Shown one piece after another: positions 54,149 to 64,000 of a stretch of 64,000 bases of DNA (position 1 is the stretch's first letter; every line of letters starts with the position of its first letter). The notes beneath the pieces are model-generated. The model was not told where the DNA came from and did no database searches. It saw nothing but the letters and a program-made list of their open reading frames with translations. The stretch is from Eucalyptus grandis (Eukaryota > Streptophyta > Magnoliopsida > Myrtales > Myrtaceae). The stretch lies in contig NC_052619.1 in assembly GCF_016545825.1 (NCBI RefSeq), forward strand, positions 4,727,501 to 4,791,500, in the 5' to 3' direction. A program made the translations under genes and the position numbers.

Positions 54149-57100
54149 GCGCACTTACATAGAGGTCAAGGACATGATCTTTTTCAAAGGAAAGTGGTCT
54201 AATTTGTCTTTTATTGTCCTCCATCACAGGGTAACTATGCTGATGCAATCACATGCTACAATGAAGTTCTGAGAATTGATCCTATGGCAGCTGATGGACT
54301 TGTCAACCGAGGTAACACATACAAGGAGATTGGAAGGGTTAGTGAAGCCATTCAAGACTATATTCGTGCAATTAACATCAGACCCACAATGGCTGAGGCT
54401 CATGCAAATCTAGCATCAGCTTATAAGGACAGGTTTAGTATTTTGCTTACTTATGATTTCATTGAGACGTTTCTATAGCTATTAAAAGATTCTAATGGGT
54501 TTGCTGGGATTCAGTGGACATGTTGAACCAGCTATAAAAAGCTACAAGCAAGCACTAGCTCTTCGTCCTGATTTTCCAGAGGCAACTTGCAACCTTCTGC
54601 ATACATTGCAGGTATTTAAGAACTCTACTCTCCTCTCATTTTGGCCCTTGGTTTTGTATATAGCAGTCGTGGCCAAAGTGAGACAAAAAATCTACACCTG
54701 GGGAACAGTTGCGCTTGCACCTGTCAATGGGGAAACTTTCATCTCTTTATTTGTGAATTGGTTAACTTTTATTCTTCCAATTCCTGACTAATAGGACTAC
54801 TAAAAGATAATTTGGCGTTGATGTGATGGTCTGTAAGATGATTAGAGTTTTATAATCTCTTTTGCAACTGGATTCTTGTGTGATCTCTTCAATTTGATAG
54901 TGTCCATGGCTGAACTATCAGAACTTTTATAGGAATGAGGTATCCTGCAGTGATGAAAGATTGCGTGCTACTGTTCAAGTTTATGAGTTGTGTCCAGGAG
55001 GTTATTTATTCAATCACTGTGATTGGTTTTGTATGCTTTTACATCATTGATAATTGCCTAAAGAATGCAGTTTGGGCTTTAAGTATTTTCTGTGAGATTG
55101 TATTTGAGATATTAAATGAAAATTCAATCTGAGTGTAATCTGAGGAGTAGACACGTAATATTGAGATATTGTGGAGATAGTATGTAATCAGGTACATTTT
55201 TAGTTCCTGAGGAAGCTCAATTCTACCTTTTGTTAGAAATCTTCATGTTTAATGAAGTTTGCTTTGAAAGTCAATCTCTCTTTAAGGATTGTCAAGTTGA
55301 GTTTATAAGTATAGGCAACCTTATGCATTTAATTGTTATTGGTTTCATGTTAAATGCTTACATTTTTTTTTTTTCGGTTGATTTGACCATTTTTTTTAGT
55401 GCGTCTGCGACTGGGAAGATCGTGAGAAAAAGTTTTCTGAAGTGGAAGGGATACTCAGGAGACAGATTAAGGTAAATTATCTTTTGTCATAAGCAAATAT
55501 TCTATATTGCCTCTGTGAAGAATACATGCATCTAAATTTATAATGGTGTCCTTATATTACTTTCAGATGTCAGTGATTCCAAGTGTACAGCCTTTTCATG
55601 CGATAGCCTATCCCATTGATCCGATGCTTGCACTTGAAATCAGGTGAGTTATGCTGCCTTTTCTTTTGCAGTGAATAACAAAGTGCTGCAGCAGTCATTT
55701 TCATGATTCTCTTTTTTGCAGTCGCAAGTACGCCGCGTACAGTGCTCTTGTCGCATCCCGTTACTCGCTTCCTTCTTTCAACTTTCCTGCCCAATATCCT
55801 GTCAAGAGTGATGGTGGGAGTGGACGTCTAAGGGTTGGGTAAGGCCCCCCTCTTCCCCCTTCCTGCCCCTTCTTTAAGTCTATTCTGCTCATGCGCACAT
55901 TGCTGTAATCAATCAGTCTTTTCATGTGTTTGTCACTGACACATCTCATCCTTGATTTTCAGTTACGTGAGCAGTGATTTTGGCAATCATCCCTTGTCTC
56001 ACCTCATGGGCTCGGTGTTTGGCATGCATGGCAGAGAAAACATTGAGGTATGTTGGATGTGAAACTATAGCCTGGTTTCACATAGCTATGTCAATCTAAT
56101 AATCGGTTATATTGTAGGTCTTCTGCTATGCGTTGAGTGCCAATGATGGAACTGAATGGAGACTTCGGACGCAGTCAGAAGCAGAGCACTTCATTGATGT
56201 TTCTTCCATGACTTCTGACATGATTGCGAGGCTAATTAACGACCATAAAATTCAGATTCTTGTCAATTTAAATGGCTACACAAAGGTATGGTGTTTGTGT
56301 GTGTGATTTGCTGATTTAGTGGCGGTATTTTCAGTATGTCATATGTAATTGAGACCCATCTTTATAGGTATCACCATTAAACATCTAACAAGCTGTATAA
56401 TTTGGACCTTGTCAATCTTAAATAAAATATTTGATACAAAAGGCTGCTATTTTCCTGAAAAATCCTTGTTTTTTTCCAATCTGTGCATGATTTTTGTTTT
56501 CACCCTTCAGTAATTGATATTTCTTGCCCGTCAAAGGTCATAATAAACCCCTTTTTATTCCATTGATTATGCAGGGGGCAAGAAATGAAATATTTGCCAT
56601 GCAACCTGCTCCTATACAAATATCGTACATGGGATTTCCCGGAACAACAGGAGCATCTTATATAAATTATTTGGTCACAGATGAGGTTGGCAATTTCATT
56701 CGTATTTTAGTATTTCCATTCTCTGTCACCTGAAGCTACAACCTGTTACTTGACTTCCAAAATCTTCAATTGCAGTTTGTGTCACCTTTTCATCTTTCGC
56801 ACATCTACTCTGAGAAGCTTGTCCATCTTCCTCATTGTTACTTTGTGAATGATTATAAGCAGGTCAGTCATCTTTACTTTGTTTCATCTTCTTTTGGCAA
56901 ACTATCGATGGAGTGTGTTTTAAGAGCTTCCTTTTATTACAATCATTATCAGAAAAACCGAGAAGTACTGGACTCCAGTTGCCACCCGAAAAGATCAGAT
57001 TATGGATTACCTGAGGACAAATTCATATTTGCTTGTTTCAATCAGCTTTACAAGATGGATCCTGATATCGTCAACACTTGGTAATACCACTTTGGTTGGT

Positions 57101-58576
57101 TATCATTTTTTCGGTAGTTTGACCTTTGGAGATGTTTTAACTCGTTTGATCTCTATTATCATTGAAATAGGTGCAATATTCTCAAGCGTGTGCCCAATAG
57201 TGCACTTTGGCTCCTCCGATTCCCTGCAGCAGGCGAAACCAGACTTAGAAATTGTGTGTTTTTCCTCTGACATTGTGCCCTTTGAAAATATCTGTGCAAG
57301 TTATCATTTTTGATGGATGCTTTCTCGATAGTTAAATTTGGGTACTGGGTCAATATTAATTTTAAAAGTTCTTTTCTCATGGCAGATGCTACTCAAAGGG
57401 GTGTGCAACCAGATCAAATTATTTTCACAGATGTTGCCATGAAAAATGAGCATATAAAGCGCAGTGCCTTAGCAGATCTGTTCCTTGACACGTGAGATAT
57501 CTTTTATTAGCTTTCTCCCATTCTCAACCAAGAAAAAAATGATATATAGTTTCCATCATCGGACAGATTTTATAACCTAAATTCCTTGGCTGTCTTCATT
57601 TATGCCAACGGTAAAAGGAATTTATTGTGTATTTTGCTGTTATATGGGCAGACCTCTATGTAATGCTCACACAACTGGCACTGATGTTTTATGGGCTGGT
57701 CTTCCGATGGTGACGCTTCCTCTTGAGAAAATGGCAACAAGAGTCGCGGGTTCATTATGTCTGGCTACTGGAGTTGGGGAGGAGATGATTGTTAATAGGT
57801 ACTCTCTCTCCCTTTCTGTGTCTGTGCGCATGTGTGTTCTGTGGGAACGAGTTATTTCCATGAAGAGGGGAAGGTCGTTTGTCTATGGTTGTCTTGCCGT
57901 TACTACTATATTTGGTTTGGTTTGGTTGGCATACTTGCTCTCTTGTATGCACCATTGAGTAGCCTATTGGGTAGTTCGACTTTTGACCTTGTCCATGCAT
58001 GGGAACTTTTGACTCTTCGTGTTTGCACTGCATTTGCAACCTGTAGTTTGGGTGAAAAGGTTGTGTAAATTCTTGGTTCACAAGCATCAAGTGTCATGTT
58101 CCCCTATTCCTTTCTTGCTGCTGATGTATTTCTATTATCCAATGCGACAGTCTGAAAGAATATGAAGAGAAAGCGGTTTCACTGGCATTGAACCGACCGA
58201 AGCTCGAGGATCTTAAAAGTAGACTTAAGGCAGCTCGTCTGACTTGCCCTCTGTTCGACACAACACGATGGGTGAGCTCAAGTACTCTTTTATTTCTTCA
58301 TTTTTATGTGCATCTTCCCGGTATGGCACATGTCCATTATTTAGAAATTGGTGAATAAATCTTGGCAATTCCCCTGATTTCTATATTTGGTTTCATTGCC
58401 ATCTGTGTGTTGTGAGCTATTTTGGTTTCAATCGATTGATCTAGTAAAACATCAAAATTCAGGTGAGAAACCTGGAGCGGGCATACTTCAAGATGTGGAA
58501 TCTCCACTGCTCGGGCCAGCATCCTCAGCCATTCAAAGTAACCGAGAACGATTCGGAGTTCCCATACAATAGGTAG
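49209..58576 (+). CDS. SEC: SECRET AGENT-type O-GlcNAc transferase
   Basis: SEC transfers GlcNAc from UDP-GlcNAc to Ser/Thr of nuclear and cytosolic proteins, including DELLA growth repressors. I could join 28 exons in phase (995 residues; Arabidopsis SEC is about 977): 49209-49413, 50906-51051, 51145-51243, 51347-51397, 51814-51930, 52009-52065, 52565-52684, 52963-53025, 53121-53199, 53491-53600, 53696-53749, 53833-53900, 54002-54104, 54230-54432, 54515-54611, 55400-55471, 55567-55643, 55722-55838, 55963-56047, 56118-56285, 56575-56685, 56776-56862, 56953-57080, 57171-57253, 57386-57491, 57652-57798, 58151-58271, 58463-58576. The N-terminus is Gln/His/Pro-rich (residues 11-35). About 13 TPRs span residues 75-520, and a GT41 catalytic domain follows. 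His622 (DFGNH) and Lys797 (NQLYK) match catalytic-site residues of human OGT; H875 and D880 lie in the UDP-binding loop. Ala874 replaces the Gly usually before that His. Confidence 0.96.
54105..54144 (+). repeat. (TC)n microsatellite in SEC intron 13
   Basis: About 19 TC units begin directly at the intron's GT donor, so the repeat forms part of the 5' splice region (CAG|GTCTCTCT). Confidence 0.9.
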
Positions 58577-59197
58577 GAATAACGGGGTATAGAGAGCCAG
58601 GATGGACGGGAATGTAGATATTTTAAAAAAGAAAAAAAAAGGTAAAAAGAGTTGCAAGGTAACATTTCTTGTCGGACTCGCCTTCTCCTTTGTCCGGATA
58701 CGGGTCGCCTGTTTATGTTGACAAGAATGAGAAACCTCCTTAACATTTGACCTCAAAAACAGTTTTGAGGATCTCAATTATATAATGTAAACGCGGAACC
58801 TTCATACGAGCATGGGAGGTATGAAATTTATTGGTCTTCGATGATTAATGCTATGATCAGTGTCGTCTTCTCCACTTGATTCATTTTTGTGTCAGCTTCC
58901 GTTCAGCATTGGAGACGAGCTTTTCTTTTCGTGTGTTCGGAGTTCGGCTCAGCCGTAGTTTACACTGCTCATTTTCATTATCCTTGCGTATTGGAAGTGC
59001 CTCTTCTGATTCAGTGTTTCATTCACTCATTTAGGGTTCGAAAGAAAATTCGGTAAGAACGAAATCACTTTCCCTAAAACGAGATTGTTTTAATTTTTGT
59101 AAAGCTTGTTTCCCCCCGACTTAGTCTACTTCGAGTGTAGTGCCAAATCTGTGCTCTTCCGAGTTTTATTAAGCACGTTGTTTCGTTACATGCATTT

Positions 59198-59306
59198 GGC
59201 AATGAAAGCTTAACCTTCGGGGGAGTATTCTTACAGGTCAGAAACTTCCACTGGCGATGAAAGCTTAATCTTCGGGGCAGTATCTTACAGTTCAGAAACT
59301 TCCTCT
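59198..59306. repeat. tandem duplication, 55-bp unit
   Basis: GGCRATGAAAGCTTAAYCTT...TCAGAAACTTCC occurs at 59198-59252 and again at 59253-59306. Confidence 0.85.
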
Positions 59307-59445
59307 TGACGGATTCAGCCGACGAGAAAATCAAACTCCAGTGCGAGTTTGCAACGAAAGACACGGCAATGATATCAACCGAGGGATATGCAATGACCTA
59401 CACAACCAATAGAGAAATCGTAGGAAAGATCCCAAGTCGGCAGGC

Positions 59446-59545
59446 CTAAATTATCTCTAACGACCTCTCCAATACACAACACTAACATAGCAGCACTAAA
59501 TTATCTCTAACCACCTCTCCAGTACACAACACAAACATAGCAGCA
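59446..59545. repeat. tandem duplication, 50-bp unit
   Basis: CTAAATTATCTCTAAC...ACACAACACWAACATAGCAG occurs at 59446-59495 and again at 59496-59545 with three differences. Confidence 0.9.
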
Positions 59546-59926
59546 GCAGTATTACCAAACTCGAGTTGTTCCGGGGGATAGTCGGGTTGACTCTGACTCG
59601 GCTATAACAACTTCGGTGCTATTTACTCAGTAAGCAAAAACGTAATCTTCAATATATGTGGCACAAGAAAATTATGTAAGAACCGATGTCGGGAGTAGCA
59701 TCGAACCGAGAATCCGATGGAACAAACGTGCTTTCCATTATTTTGATTATTCATACTATGACACGGCTCAAACTCACCTGTGCATGCAGAGACAGAACTC
59801 GACGGAGACGAACCCAAAAAAACCCCCCAAGAGAAAAAAAAAGAAAGGTCAAACTCGTTATTCACTCAATAAAAGCCGGATTGTTCACTGATCTCTAAGC
59901 CTTCCCCTTCAACCCCGAAAGCCATC

Positions 59927-60364
59927 TCAAAACCCGGACAACCCGGACTTGCTGCTGCCGCCGTCTCCGCCTCTGGATGGCCCGAAGGTGACGAGCTCCT
60001 TGGACCGCACCCACGGCCTCACCACCACCACCGACTCGAACACCTTCCTCGCCCCGCGCTGCATCCCCTCGATCTTCAGGTAGTACTTGATCCCCGCCAC
60101 CACCTGCCTCTCCGCCCCGACCACCTCCCCGAACACGATCTCCCCATTATCCCCTCCTCTGCCGCCGCCGCTGCCCCGCTGCCGGCGCTGCATGCGGTTG
60201 TACTCTTCAACCGAGTACCGCCCCAGGTCCTGCACCTCCTGGTTCGACCTCACGTCCGGCACGGCGGTCCTGCCCCCGACCCGGGGGCCGACGTAGCCAC
60301 CGCTCACGGCGGCGAGCAAGGAGAGGGCGGTGAGGGTGATCAGGAATAATACTGAGGAGGCCAT
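59927..60364 (-). CDS. phytocystatin (cysteine proteinase inhibitor), secreted
   Basis: Plant cystatins inhibit papain-like proteases; this one should enter the secretory pathway. The 145-residue intronless frame starts with a hydrophobic signal peptide (about residues 1-22, MASSVLFLITLTALSLLAAV). The three inhibitor contacts are present: a GG pair at 30-31, QVVAG at 87-91 (the QxVxG loop) and a Pro-Trp pair at 117-118. The plant-specific helix motif (LARFAV type) is represented by VQDLGRYSVEEYN (44-56). A Gly/Arg-rich stretch (RRQRGSGGGRGGDNG, 60-74) sits between helix and first strand, longer than in typical cystatins, and the C-terminal tail is Gly/Ser-rich. Length and layout fit the CYS5-like group. 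A TATA box lies about 72 bp upstream. Confidence 0.9.
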   Translation of the reverse strand: MASSVLFLITLTALSLLAAVSGGYVGPRVGGRTAVPDVRSNQEVQDLGRYSVEEYNRMQRRQRGSGGGRGGDNGEIVFGEVVGAERQVVAGIKYYLKIEGMQRGARKVFESVVVVRPWVRSKELVTFGPSRGGDGGSSKSGLSGF

Positions 60365-60435
60365 GCGAAGAAGCTGGGTTTTTGTTGTCGTTGTTGTTGT
60401 TAGATAATGATGTAGTGGTTACGTGAGTTCGCTTT

Positions 60436-60445
60436 GTATTTATAG
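60436..60445 (-). promoter_or_regulatory. TATA box of cystatin gene
   Basis: CTATAAATAC on the minus strand lies about 72 bp before the start codon, with a GGGAGGGAGGGAG (plus strand) purine tract just upstream of it. Confidence 0.7.
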
Positions 60446-62340
60446 AGGGAGGGAGGGAGAGTATGGCTGTGGGTGGACACGCAAATTAAGGGAGGGAGGC
60501 GCAGAGGATGAGACCGACGAGTGCAACACAAGCGGCGTGCCGCGTCTTATGCTAGACGACACCTCACCCTCTTGTTCCTGCATGATTTTGCATTGATTGA
60601 CAAGTCTCTCTCTTTCTGCCCCCGTGTGGGGGCGACTGGCGAGCTCGTCCAAAACGCTTTGTTAGAAAGTCCGACTTGAAAACTTAGAGATGATAAGTGA
60701 TCCGAGACCACATACGCTTTATCTCAAGGACCTCTTTCTCACACGCGAATCGGATTAGAAATAACACGTGATATCTGACAGACGGAGTCGACATGTGCAA
60801 ATGAGATTAATTGAGCCGGAACCTGTCTTCTATATATATTGCACAAGGTTCTAGGTTCTAAGAGATCGTTTCAAAAACTTGACTTGATAGATGGAGAGAG
60901 ATGACGGTCATATAAATAGCTTATAAATCCTATTATCAAGTGACGCTAATAGTGCATAATCTCCGTAGCCAATTTTTCATATTTTATTATGCAATCCTAG
61001 GGCAAGGATGCTTTTGGTACTATTCTTATTTCACACAATCCGGGAACTTTAGTAACGTTGGCCTGATTTGATTTGAGCAAGAGATGAAAATAAGGTGCAA
61101 ACATGGAGAAAAAGTATCTAAAAAGCTTTAAATCTATTGGTCATAAACTATTTAATTGTGCTAATTGAATCTTAATCTCTTCACGTTTTGCCAATTAAGT
61201 ATGTCTAGCCAATATTTGTTAGAAAATCGTTGATGTGGAAGTCAATTGTCTTACATGGTAAGGTCGGCACTGAGGTTCCGAGCCCAGTCTTGATGGACCC
61301 GTGCACAAGTGCCAAGGAGCAGAGCTTAGGCGTCGAGGTCTTGGCTTGGCCTGGACAGACATGGGCATTGTTATTGGGGTCTTGAGTTTAGCCTCAATGG
61401 ACTTGATCTCAGATGCAGGGACATGCACATAGGCATTGAGGACCTGAGCTTGGGCACTGGGGTCAAAAACCTGGCCTTATGCCAGTGGTCGCTGGCCTGG
61501 GCACTATGAACCTATGCTCGACTTGATGGACTCATGCTCATGAGCATTGAGATCTCGGGCTCAAACTTTGTGGACCCGAGCTGGGGTGTTGAGCAACAGT
61601 ACTGGAATCCTAGGCCCAATCATCAATGTTGGTACCTTGAAACAACATCTACGGACCTAGCTTGGCATTGGGGTTCCAAACCCGGCCTCTCTGGACTCAG
61701 GCTCGAGGTCGATGGATCTTGGTTGACCCGGCCTTGACCCTAGACTCAAGTTTGTTCTCAAGAGCTCATGAACGAGCTTTATTGGGGTTCTCATGCAAAA
61801 ACGTAAAATTTTTAATCCAAGTATCTAATCATATTTTGAAAAATAATTTTTTATTTTTTAAAAAGGAAATCATTTTTTTAACCTAAGTATAAATCTTCCG
61901 TTAATTAGGAAAACATTTTTCGTTAACTCATTTTCCTAAGTGATATAAATATCAAAAATGAGAAAAAAAACTTCAAAAAATATTTTTCACAAAATGTTCG
62001 GAGCTAAAGTCGAATGATTTTTTCAGTTTTCTTAAGATGAAAAAATCCGCCTTAAATTAATAAAATTTACTCATTTCTTATCTATTGCCGGTTGAGCTTG
62101 AACTTAATATATCAAGGTTTGATGTGGAATCTGGGAATTGTCACGGCCTCGCAGAGACACTCGTGAAGCCATCCTTCGGGTGCATGGCTGATTGGCATGG
62201 TGGGATTACGTGTCGGTCTACGAGAGCGCCGCCTCGACACGTGGCATCGTTTGACTCGCCGGCCACGTGATCTCCGCATGAAGGACCACGTCGGAGACGG
62301 ATTTATCATACGAGTTTTGTCTGTTTGCAGGACGACGTAA
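60446..62340. other. intergenic right of cystatin
   Basis: This contains an arm resembling the MULE-like inverted repeats (about 61115-61245, CCAATTAAGT-type words), a degenerate minisatellite (listed separately) and AT-rich sequence. I see no gene. Confidence 0.5.
61260..61740. repeat. degenerate GCATTGGGG...TGGACCC minisatellite
   Basis: Loosely repeated units of roughly 50-60 bp contain GGCAYTGRGG, a GAGCYYRGGC-type word and TGGACYC. Divergence is high and the unit boundary is not fixed. It may be the core of a decayed non-autonomous transposon, given the MULE-like arm just to the left. Confidence 0.55.
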
Positions 62341-62479
62341 ATCGCTTAAGAATCTCTGCCGAATAATTTAGCTCCGTGAAGATTTTCCGAATCGTTTGCA
62401 CGAGTAAATACCTGATGGGCGGACAACAAAGCACGTTTCGAGGGTTATGCTATGATCGAATCGGGTTCCCATTCGCAGT

Positions 62480-63730
62480 CGTTTCGAGCTTCTTCTTCGA
62501 TCTTTCGAGCTTTTTCGGCATTATTTTTGGCCCTATCATTATTTTCATGTCGTTTCTTATCGATCTTTCGAACATTCAAATGGGAAAATCGAGAGTTTTC
62601 TTTCAGTGGGCTTCGTGGGAGTTTGAGGGTTGCCATTCTTGTTTCGTTTCCTGCAGTGTCGATGTTTCCATACTATACATGCGAGTGAGATTGGTTTTGT
62701 CTCACTAAATTTCATGTTTAGTTAATCCCAAGATTAGGCAATTGGTTGTGGTGTTGATAAACTTTCAGATCAAGAGTTGCGGGTCATTTTCTCGAATCTC
62801 GCAAATTGTCCATTAAATTCCTATAGATAAAGAATTCGTGCATTGGCCGAAGGCATAACTTAATTAGTTCATGAGATTCGTAGAGTGTTATATAAACCTT
62901 CCGATAGCCATGGACTTGCAAAGTGTTACTTTGTGCGACCCTTTTTGGATCGTTCAAACAAGCGAGTGATGATGGAAAGAGAATTCGCGTGGCGCGCGAT
63001 AAAACGGCCATGACATTTGATGACAGGAGTTACGAGGGCGATAACATAAATTCGGAAAAAAAGCCGGTTCCGAGCGTTATGGTATGGTCAAATTGGGGCT
63101 TTCTCAGCATTATCTTTGGCCCTTTGGTTATCTTTCAGATCATTTATGACTCTACTTTACTCGAGTTTTCAGATCATTTTCTTTTTTTCAGCATTATTTG
63201 TCTCTATCCAAATCTAAGAGTATTTTATTGAGTGAGATTGTGAGTATTCGTGTTTATTGCTTCATTACGTCATACTTTCTACTTTGTATATGTACGGGAT
63301 TAGTTTTGTCTCGATAGGTTTTGCGTTTTTTTTTTTTTTTGGTTAGTTCTACTCTATTTCTACACTACACTCACTCTTAGACTTTTGCCATGCCTCTTGC
63401 AGGGCGTGGGAGTCGAAATCCACTCCTGAAACTTACGCGTCCCCATCCGATCCCCCCTGAGAATGTGGGAATTTGAACTCCTCACCTCCCCCTTCCATGT
63501 TGGAAGAATGGCCACTGGGGATATAGGTTTTGCGTTTAGTTAACCCTTGGATTAGTGCAATTAATCAGGACGGGGCATGGTGTCATGGACCTTTGAGATT
63601 GAGAATTCTGGATTGCCCTTTCAAATCTAGCCCACCTTTTGTAAAACTACTATGGATTGAGAACACATTCACATGCCAAAAGCATAATTTAATTGGTTCA
63701 TGAGACTTGCAAAGTATCCTATGAGTTTTT
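62480..63730. repeat. local tandem duplication, two diverged copies
   Basis: About 62480-62910 and 63090-63730 share in order GCATTATTTTTGGCCCT/GCATTATCTTTGGCCCT, GGTTTTGTCTC/AGTTTTGTCTC, TTTAGTTAAYCC and GCATAAYTTAATTRGTTCATGAGA. Only the second copy contains the SINE. The short open frames are not conserved between copies. Confidence 0.6.
63329..63522 (-). mobile_element. tRNA-derived-type SINE, minus orientation
   Basis: A poly-T run (minus-strand poly-A tail) starts at 63329 and the element ends at 63522. It is flanked by a perfect 15-bp target-site duplication ATAGGTTTTGCGTTT (63314-63328 and 63523-63537). On the minus strand, GAGTTCAAATTCCC resembles a pol III B box and CCAGTGGCC sits in the A-box region. 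The roughly 195-bp length fits a SINE. The upstream duplicate (near 62700) lacks it. Confidence 0.8.
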
Positions 63731-64000
63731 TAGTAATCAGACCTCTACGATAGAACCCTTGGGGTTAAAGAAAAAATTTCATTCTCCCCTTAGCTATAAC
63801 ATAATTTGAAATCAAGTAAGCGATGAATCAGTCGGAATGTCCCTAGGTAGGTGTTCACGGCCAAGCTTTTGTATCAAATTCAGCCTAACTCGGTTTCATC
63901 ATGTTAGAAAAATAATAAGCTCATCTTGAACCAAAATGTCTCTTTTTCAATAATCCGAGAAAAAGAGAATGAAAACCCAACCATATGGAGGCTCGCGGAT
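63538..64000. other. intergenic to window end
   Basis: The end of the local duplication is followed by AT-rich sequence. No gene is seen. Confidence 0.45.

Larger units (their letters stand above)
58577..59926. other. SEC 3' UTR and convergent intergenic region
   Basis: This lies between convergent SEC and the cystatin gene. It contains two short tandem duplications (listed separately) and no supported gene. Confidence 0.5.

Noticed and set aside
54009..54248. Minus-strand frame with an alternating Arg-Glu run
   Set aside because: It is the (TC)n microsatellite in SEC intron 13 translated on the opposite strand.
62376..63231. Hydrophobic open frames of 63-110 codons
   Set aside because: They are not conserved between the two local duplicate copies and have no recognisable domain.

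Overview
This is a dicot plant nuclear window. The genes have many short exons with canonical GT/AG introns, AT-rich spacers, plant-type protein families and a dense layer of small transposons. Family composition and spacer style suggest a woody rosid, possibly Myrtaceae such as Eucalyptus, but that placement is only an impression. I see no bacterial features, CRISPR array, tRNA or rRNA gene.

Layout. (1) Positions 1-17150 hold a tandem array of a family-1 UDP-glycosyltransferase (UGT75-like): the 3' end of one gene at the window edge, a copy cut after about 100 codons (9028-9330), and a complete intronless gene (15447-16829). The spacers between them are copies of one ancestral spacer, separately invaded by a solo LTR (3201-5880), MULE-like elements and a nest of Tourist-like MITEs (11390-14614). 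(2) Positions 18483-22102 carry an intact ten-exon 26S proteasome ATPase gene, RPT5, with a site II promoter cluster. (3) About 24.1-39.3 kb is a tandem segmental duplication carrying two YUCCA10/11-type flavin monooxygenase (auxin biosynthesis) genes. Copy A (26674-29024) is intact. Copy B (34227-37667) is dead, with two frameshifts and a 1.05-kb MULE-like insertion in exon 3. (4) Positions 40081-42374 encode a two-exon PPR protein resembling Arabidopsis At4g14190. (5) Positions 42.4-48.6 kb are intergenic, with a decayed Ty3/Gypsy (Tat-like) gag-protease remnant present as an inverted pair. (6) Positions 49209-58576 encode SECRET AGENT, the O-GlcNAc transferase, in 28 exons whose splice phases I followed end to end (995 codons). 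(7) Positions 59927-60364 (minus) encode a secreted phytocystatin. (8) The right end holds a decayed minisatellite, a local duplication and a SINE with a perfect 15-bp target-site duplication.

The genes do not form a pathway: RPT5, SEC and the PPR gene are housekeeping or regulatory, while the UGT and YUC genes belong to locally amplified metabolic families. The most notable observation is that both UGT copies whose N-terminus is visible lack the family's catalytic histidine (Leu16) although the sugar-donor box is intact. I found no evidence for an undescribed multi-gene system; the novelty lies in gene decay, transposon nesting and single-residue departures.
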